From contig DKVN01000112.1 in the NCBI GenBank assembly GCA_002491225.1, positions 20,619-38,347 on the forward strand: DNA of 17,729 nt, written 5' to 3'. Below the pieces are notes generated by a model. The model was not told where the DNA came from and ran no database searches. It saw only the letters and a program-made list of their open reading frames with translations. The stretch comes from Faecalibacterium sp. UBA7177. GTDB lineage: Bacteria; Bacillota; Clostridia; Oscillospirales; Ruminococcaceae. A program made the translations under genes and the position numbers. Each line of letters begins with the position of its first letter. Within the stretch, counting starts at the first letter, position 1. Below are positions 13,772 to 17,729 of this stretch, one piece after another.

Positions 13772-15448
13772 ATGTCCCAAGAAAAGATCCGCAGCTGGAA
13801 CGAGGAATCCCTCGACCACCGCAACACCCTGCTGTATGCGATGGGGGTCAGCGAGGAGGACGTCAAGCGCCCGATCATCGGTCTGGTCAACACCTGGAAC
13901 GAGATGAACCCGGGGCATTTCCCCTTTGACAAAGCCCTGATCGCCGAGATGAAGGAGGAGATCTACGCGGCCGGCGGGCTGGCGCTCGAGCTGCCCATCA
14001 CCGGCATCTGCGACGGCATCTGCAGCAACACCCCCGGCGACCGCTACACCCTGCCCACCCGGGACCTCGTCTCGAGCGAGGTGGAGACGGTGGCCGAGCT
14101 GAACATGCTGGAGGGCATGGTGATGATGGCCACCTGTGACAAGGTGGTGCCCGGCATGGTGATGGGCGCGCTGCGGGTGAACATCCCGACCGTGATGTTC
14201 ACCGGCGGGTACATGGCCGCCGGCCATTACAAGGGCCGGATGCTGACCCTGACCCACACCAAGCAGGCCTATGCCGCCTATGTGGAGGGCAGCATCTCCC
14301 GCGAGGATTACAAGGGCGTGGTGCGCAACGCCTGCCCCACCCCCGGCGCCTGCCCCTTTATGGGCACCGCCAACACCATGAGCTCGATGGCCGAGATCCT
14401 GGGCCTCTCGCCCCACGGCAACGGCAGCACCCGCAGCCAGAGCCCCAAATGGCACGAGCTGGCCCGCACCGCGGCCCGGCAGATCATGCAGGCCTGGAAG
14501 GACGATGTCCGCCCGCTCGATTTCATCAGCCAGCAGAGCCTCGAAAACGTGGTGCGCTACATGATGGCCACCGGCGGCAGCACCAACAGCATGCTGCACA
14601 TCCCGGCCATCGCCCGGCAGGCCGGGTTTGACATCACCCCCGAGACCTTCGACCGCATCAGCCGCGAGGTGCCCTGCATCAGCACCATCTACCCCAACCA
14701 CCCCACCTACACGATGGAGGAGTTTGAGGCCGCGGGCGGCCTGCCCGGCGTGGTCAGGGAGATGATCGAGGGCGGCAAGCTGGACCCCGCCACCCCCGGC
14801 CTCTTCGGCACCCTGGGCGACAAGGCGGCCACGGTGGACAAGGTCGACCACGAGGTGATCCATCCGGTGGCAAGCCCCATCCACGAGCAGGGCGGCCTTG
14901 CGGTGCTGCACGGCAACATCGGCACCGACAGCGCCATCGTCAAGTTCAGCGCGGTGGACCCCGCCGCCTGGAAGTTTACCGGCCCCGCCAGGGTCTACGA
15001 GAGCCAGGACGACGCCTGGCACGCCATCCTCAAGGACGAGATCGTGGCGGGGGACGTGGTCATCATCCGGTACGAGGGCCCCAAGGGCAGCCCCGGCATG
15101 CCCCATATGGAGACCTTTATGGCCGCCGTGCTGGGCAAGGGGCTGGGCGCGAAGATCGCGCTGGTCTCGGACGGGCGCTTTTCCGGCGCGACCGGCGGGC
15201 TTGCCATCGGGCATGTCAGCCCCGAGGCCTACGAGGGCGGCAACCTGGCCCTGATCCAGAACGGTGATGTGATCCACATCGACATCGAGGCGCGCACCCT
15301 GACGGTGGACGTTTCGGACGAGGAGTTCGCCCGCCGCAGGGCCGGGTGGAAGCCGCTGGTCAAACCGGCCTCCGGCTGGCTGCAGCTCTACCGCAAGCAC
15401 TGCACCAGCGCCCACCGCGGCGCGACCGTCTATTGGGACAGGGACTGA
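13772..15448 (+). CDS. IlvD/Edd-family dehydratase (dihydroxy-acid or sugar-acid dehydratase)
   Basis: This 558-residue enzyme belongs to the iron-sulfur dehydratases that remove water from dihydroxy acids or aldonic acids to give 2-keto acids. Key motifs are NTWNEMNPGH (40-49), the acidic metal site at D81 in GICDGIC, TCDKVVPGM with cluster Cys122 and Lys124, ACPTPGACPFMGTANTM with Cys194, and SDGRFSGATGGLAIGH near the C-terminus. The PGH form of the first motif, without a Cys, is what E. coli IlvD has, so a [4Fe-4S]-type cluster is likely. ATG 13772 follows AGAGG by 8 nt; an out-of-frame ATG lies at 13768. Its own promoter and operator, and the LacI and epimerase genes after it, point to sugar-acid breakdown more than valine/isoleucine synthesis, but the sequence does not settle this. 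Confidence 0.87.
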   Translation: MSQEKIRSWNEESLDHRNTLLYAMGVSEEDVKRPIIGLVNTWNEMNPGHFPFDKALIAEMKEEIYAAGGLALELPITGICDGICSNTPGDRYTLPTRDLVSSEVETVAELNMLEGMVMMATCDKVVPGMVMGALRVNIPTVMFTGGYMAAGHYKGRMLTLTHTKQAYAAYVEGSISREDYKGVVRNACPTPGACPFMGTANTMSSMAEILGLSPHGNGSTRSQSPKWHELARTAARQIMQAWKDDVRPLDFISQQSLENVVRYMMATGGSTNSMLHIPAIARQAGFDITPETFDRISREVPCISTIYPNHPTYTMEEFEAAGGLPGVVREMIEGGKLDPATPGLFGTLGDKAATVDKVDHEVIHPVASPIHEQGGLAVLHGNIGTDSAIVKFSAVDPAAWKFTGPARVYESQDDAWHAILKDEIVAGDVVIIRYEGPKGSPGMPHMETFMAAVLGKGLGAKIALVSDGRFSGATGGLAIGHVSPEAYEGGNLALIQNGDVIHIDIEARTLTVDVSDEEFARRRAGWKPLVKPASGWLQLYRKHCTSAHRGATVYWDRD

Positions 15449-15519
15449 GCAGGCCCGTCCCCGCAGGCAGACTCCTTTCCTGCCCTGAACCGCGCGCCGC
15501 GTGAACCAGAACCGAGTAC

Positions 15520-15554
15520 GGCCCCGCCTTGCTGGCAAGGCGGGCGGGGCCTTT
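15520..15554 (+). terminator. Terminator after dehydratase
   Basis: Core stem CGCCTTGC (15525-15532) / GCAAGGCG (15535-15542) is extended by GGCC/GGCC pairing with a small bulge, then CTTTGCC. The stem is strong but the T-run is short. Confidence 0.6.
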
Positions 15555-15577
15555 GCCCGATGGGCTTTTCCGCTTCC

Positions 15578-15609
15578 CCGCACCAAGGGGGAGGTGCGGC
15601 CCAATTTTT
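15578..15609 (+). terminator. Second hairpin with T5 run in front of LacI-family gene
   Basis: Stem CCGCACC (15578-15584) / GGTGCGG (15593-15599), loop of 8 nt, then CCCAATTTTT. It ends 4 nt before the AAGGAG of the regulator gene. It may be a tandem terminator or an attenuator in the regulator's own leader. No clear promoter is seen between the dehydratase and the regulator, so the regulator may depend on read-through. Confidence 0.5.
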
Positions 15610-15627
15610 CACAAAGGAGCGCTTTTT

Positions 15628-16641
15628 ATGGCAGGTTTGAAAGAGATCGCCGAGGCGGTGGGGGTTTCGCCCAGCACCGTGTCGCGGGTGGTCAACGGCA
15701 AGAGCTATGTCAACGAGGCCACCCGGCAAAAGGTGCTGGCAATGGTGGAGCAGACCCGCTACCAGCCCAACGTGCTGGCCAAGAGCCTCAAGCTGGGGCG
15801 CAGCAACACCATCTGCCTGATGCTGCCCAGCATCGACAACCTGATCTTTCCCCCCATCAGCCGCGGGGTCGAGGACGTCGCCCGCAAAAACGGGTTTACG
15901 GTGGTGCTCTGCAACACCGACGAGGACGCCGAGATCGAGCGGACTTACATTGAAAAGATGAAAACGCGGCTCATCGACGGGTTTGTCCTCTGCAGCGGCA
16001 ACGGCCGCAACGGCAGCGCCCGCGCGCTGCGCAAGGAGGGCTTCCCGGCGGTGCTGGTCAACCGCTTTACCGAGGAGGACCTCGGCCAGGTGGACACGGT
16101 GGCGGTGGACAATTTTCAGGGCGCCTACACCGCCACCCGGTACCTGCTGCGCTGCGGCAGCCGCCGGATCGCGCTGGCCTACGGCGACGAGGAGCTGTAC
16201 CTCTACCGCGAGCGGTACCGCGGCTACTGCCAGGCATTGCAGGACGCGGGCGTTGCCTACGACGAGCGGCTGGTGCTGCGCGAGATGGGCGGCAACGACA
16301 GCTTTTACCAGATGACCCGCGAGGCGATGGCCCTGCCAGACCCGCCCGACGCCTTTTTTGCGATGAGCGACCCCAAGGCCTTTGTCATCATGCACGCGCT
16401 GCACGACCTGGGGGTGCGCATCCCGCAGGATGTCTCGGTGCTGGGGTTTGATAACGTCAGCCTTTCCTCCATGATCGAGCCGCCGCTCTCGACCATCTCG
16501 CAGCCGCTGCACGAGTTGGGCGCGGCGGCCGCCAAGTGCCTGATCCGCCAGATCCTCTATAAGGACAAACACGGCGAGCTGCCGCCCCCCGCCCGCACCG
16601 TGCTGGACGTGGACCTGATCGTCCGCCAGTCGACCAACTGA
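15628..16641 (+). CDS. LacI-family transcriptional regulator
   Basis: This is a 337-residue DNA-binding regulator. The LacI HTH spans residues 3-22 (LKEIAEAVGVSPSTVSRVVN), with the hinge helix at about 46-57 (QPNVLAKSL). The sugar-binding-protein-like effector domain runs from about 60 to the end and includes the typical VLGFDNVSLSSMIEPPLSTI. ATG 15628 is chosen from AAGGAG (15614-15619), 8 nt upstream; the frame is open further upstream but reads through a hairpin. Effectors of this family are usually sugars or sugar phosphates. Two TGCAA-N4-TTGCA palindromes, at the importer and dehydratase promoters, are candidate targets, though their centres lack the common CG step. The epimerase-like gene follows by 76 bp, including a GCGGGGC/GCCCCGC hairpin, and may be co-transcribed. 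Confidence 0.92.
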   Translation: MAGLKEIAEAVGVSPSTVSRVVNGKSYVNEATRQKVLAMVEQTRYQPNVLAKSLKLGRSNTICLMLPSIDNLIFPPISRGVEDVARKNGFTVVLCNTDEDAEIERTYIEKMKTRLIDGFVLCSGNGRNGSARALRKEGFPAVLVNRFTEEDLGQVDTVAVDNFQGAYTATRYLLRCGSRRIALAYGDEELYLYRERYRGYCQALQDAGVAYDERLVLREMGGNDSFYQMTREAMALPDPPDAFFAMSDPKAFVIMHALHDLGVRIPQDVSVLGFDNVSLSSMIEPPLSTISQPLHELGAAAAKCLIRQILYKDKHGELPPPARTVLDVDLIVRQSTN

Positions 16642-16717
16642 AAGGGGAGCGGGGCCGCCGCACAGGGCTGCCCCGCGGTGCGCGGCAGAATGGGCGGCAC
16701 AAAAGGAGGCTTTTGCT

Positions 16718-17581
16718 TTGAATCCGCTTGGGATCAACCTCTGGAACTGGTGCCCCGGCCTGGGGCCGGACTGTCTCGGCCTGCCGCGGCGCGCCGCCCG
16801 GATGGGCTTTACCGCCATCGAGCTGCCCATGACCGTGCCCGAGCTGCCGGCGGGGCTGGCCGGGGAGCTGGCCGAAACCGGCCTTGCGGTCACCCTCTGC
16901 GCCGCGCTGGGCCCCGGGCGGGACCTCTCGAACTTTGACCCCGCCGTGCGCGCCGCCACCATGGACTACCTGACCACCTGCCTGAAAACCGGCGAGGCGG
17001 TGGGCGCGTCGGTCTTCTGCGGGCCGCTCTACGCGGGCGGCGGCAAGCGCCACCACCTGAGCGAGGAGGACGCAAAGCGCGAGTGGGAGCTGGCCGTGAC
17101 CGGCCTGCGGGAGCTCGCCCGCCGGGCCCGGGAGTGCGGCATGGCCCTCTCGCTCGAGCCGCTGCACCGCTACCGCACCAGCGTCTGCAACACCGCGGCG
17201 CAGGTACTGCGGATGATCGACGAGATCGGCGAAGAGAACGTGGGCCTGCATTTCGACACCTTCCACGCCTGCCTTGAGGAAAAGGACCTGCTCACCGCGC
17301 TGGAGCTCTCGCTCAAAAGCGGCCGGGTCAACCATTTCCACGCCTGCGCCAACAACCGCGGCGCGCCGGGGCAGGGCATCGTCCCCTGGGAGGCGGTGCT
17401 GGGGCTGCTGATGCGGTACGGCTACGCCGGGCATATCACGATGGAGACCTTTGCGCCCGGCGGGCTGGACAGCAGCTGGGTGCAGGTGCTCGATCCCCCG
17501 GACGAGCTGGCCCTGGCCGGGCTGCGCTATCTGCAAAGCTTTTTCGACCGCGCCGGGCAGCCCGCTTCGGCAGCCCGCTGA
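16718..17581 (+). CDS. Sugar isomerase/epimerase, D-tagatose/psicose 3-epimerase-like TIM barrel
   Basis: This is a 287-residue protein of the xylose-isomerase-like TIM-barrel family. The likely metal ligands are E147 (SLEPLHRY), D180 (HFDTFHACLEE), H206 (NHFHACANNRG) and E243 (METF). The spacings of 33 and 26 between the first three equal those I recall for ketose 3-epimerases (E152, D185, H211 in the Pseudomonas enzyme). NNRGAPGQG is the typical substrate-loop motif. The start is TTG at 16718: AAAAGGAGG (16701-16709) stands 8 nt ahead and the next ATG in frame is far inside. The role is probably epimerising or isomerising a ketose or related sugar acid in the same pathway as the dehydratase and importer. 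Substrate specificity cannot be read from the sequence. Confidence 0.85.
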   Translation: MNPLGINLWNWCPGLGPDCLGLPRRAARMGFTAIELPMTVPELPAGLAGELAETGLAVTLCAALGPGRDLSNFDPAVRAATMDYLTTCLKTGEAVGASVFCGPLYAGGGKRHHLSEEDAKREWELAVTGLRELARRARECGMALSLEPLHRYRTSVCNTAAQVLRMIDEIGEENVGLHFDTFHACLEEKDLLTALELSLKSGRVNHFHACANNRGAPGQGIVPWEAVLGLLMRYGYAGHITMETFAPGGLDSSWVQVLDPPDELALAGLRYLQSFFDRAGQPASAAR

Positions 17582-17612
17582 AAAGGACCGCTTCAAAACC
17601 ATCTGCTTTGAC

Positions 17613-17640
17613 CCCTTTCGGCCTGGCCCGAAAGGGCTTT
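17613..17640 (+). promoter_or_regulatory. Intercistronic hairpin before last gene
   Basis: CCCTTTCGG (17613-17621) pairs perfectly with CCGAAAGGG (17628-17636) around a 6-nt loop, followed by CTTTG. It lies just before the ribosome binding site of the next gene. It could be a weak terminator or an mRNA processing/stability element. Confidence 0.45.
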
Positions 17641-17661
17641 GGGAAAGGAAGCAACAAGAAC

Positions 17662-17729
17662 ATGTCCGAACTTACATTTCCGCTGCAAAACCGGGTCGGC
17701 GAGGTCTACGAGCCGTTCAAGACCCATTT
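17662..17729 (+). CDS. Start of an unrecognised gene, cut by right edge
   Basis: Only 22 codons are visible, beginning MSELTFPLQNRVGEVYEP. ATG 17662 is preceded by AAAGGAAG (about 17644-17650) at a spacing of about 11 nt. The gene reads in the same direction, 80 bp after the epimerase-like gene, so it may belong to the same operon. The fragment is too short to name a family; a kinase, aldolase or dehydrogenase of the pathway would fit here but nothing in the residues shows it. Confidence 0.55.
   Translation, partial: MSELTFPLQNRVGEVYEPFKTH

Noticed and set aside
13889..13918. Missing first cluster cysteine in the dehydratase
   Set aside because: The NPGH form without Cys looked like a lost ligand, but E. 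coli IlvD has PGH at the same place; it marks the subgroup rather than a defect.
13619..15604. 661-codon minus-strand open frame opposite the dehydratase
   Set aside because: It has no recognisable domain, a His/Gly/Ala-rich composition and exact overlap with a clear IlvD/Edd gene in the other strand. It is an antisense shadow, as are the long minus-strand frames at 8829-10334 and 10482-12254.
15529..15627. Longer N-terminus of the LacI-family protein
   Set aside because: The upstream in-frame extension passes through a terminator-like hairpin and lacks a ribosome binding site; ATG 15628 has both a good site and the standard LacI start.

Overview
The window looks like chromosome from a GC-rich Firmicute, most likely a gut-type member of the Clostridia (Oscillospirales-like). 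This is inferred from lipobox lipoproteins with Ala/Thr/Pro linkers, strong AGGAGG ribosome binding sites, a YesM/YesN-style two-component system, strong G/C preference at third codon positions, and AT-richer intergenic promoters. No species call is possible from the sequence alone.

Left part (1-5802, minus strand): a solute-sensing and uptake operon reading leftwards. The order is sensor histidine kinase, AraC-type response regulator, a TRAP-type solute-binding lipoprotein probably used for sensing, a second TRAP solute-binding protein (DctP), small permease DctQ and large permease DctM, which runs off the left edge. Three lesions lie here. There is a one-base frameshift in the kinase. There is a junction fusing the 5' part of the first binding-protein gene, out of frame, to the body of the second, which has lost its start and signal peptide. 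There is an apparent one-base excess in a G8 tract of dctM. They may be real decay or assembly error; the sequence alone cannot decide.

Middle (5803-8954): an unrecognised HTH-like remnant, then a LysR regulator (minus) divergent from a fucose/arabinose isomerase-like gene (plus). A GC-rich spacer with a 35-bp tandem repeat and a terminator follows, then a well-formed promoter with a long 5' UTR.

Right part (8955-17729, plus strand): a complete HAAT/Liv-type ABC importer (lipoprotein SBP, two permeases, two ATPases), an IlvD/Edd-family dehydratase with its own promoter, a LacI-family regulator, a tagatose/psicose-3-epimerase-like TIM-barrel protein, and the first codons of another gene. A shared palindrome, TGCAA-N4-TTGCA, lies upstream of the importer and over the dehydratase promoter and is a candidate operator for the LacI protein. 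The most interesting idea is that an importer of a type normally linked to amino acids serves a locus for an unidentified sugar or sugar acid, with isomerase, epimerase and dehydratase supplying catabolic steps. No tRNA, rRNA, CRISPR array or insertion sequence was seen.
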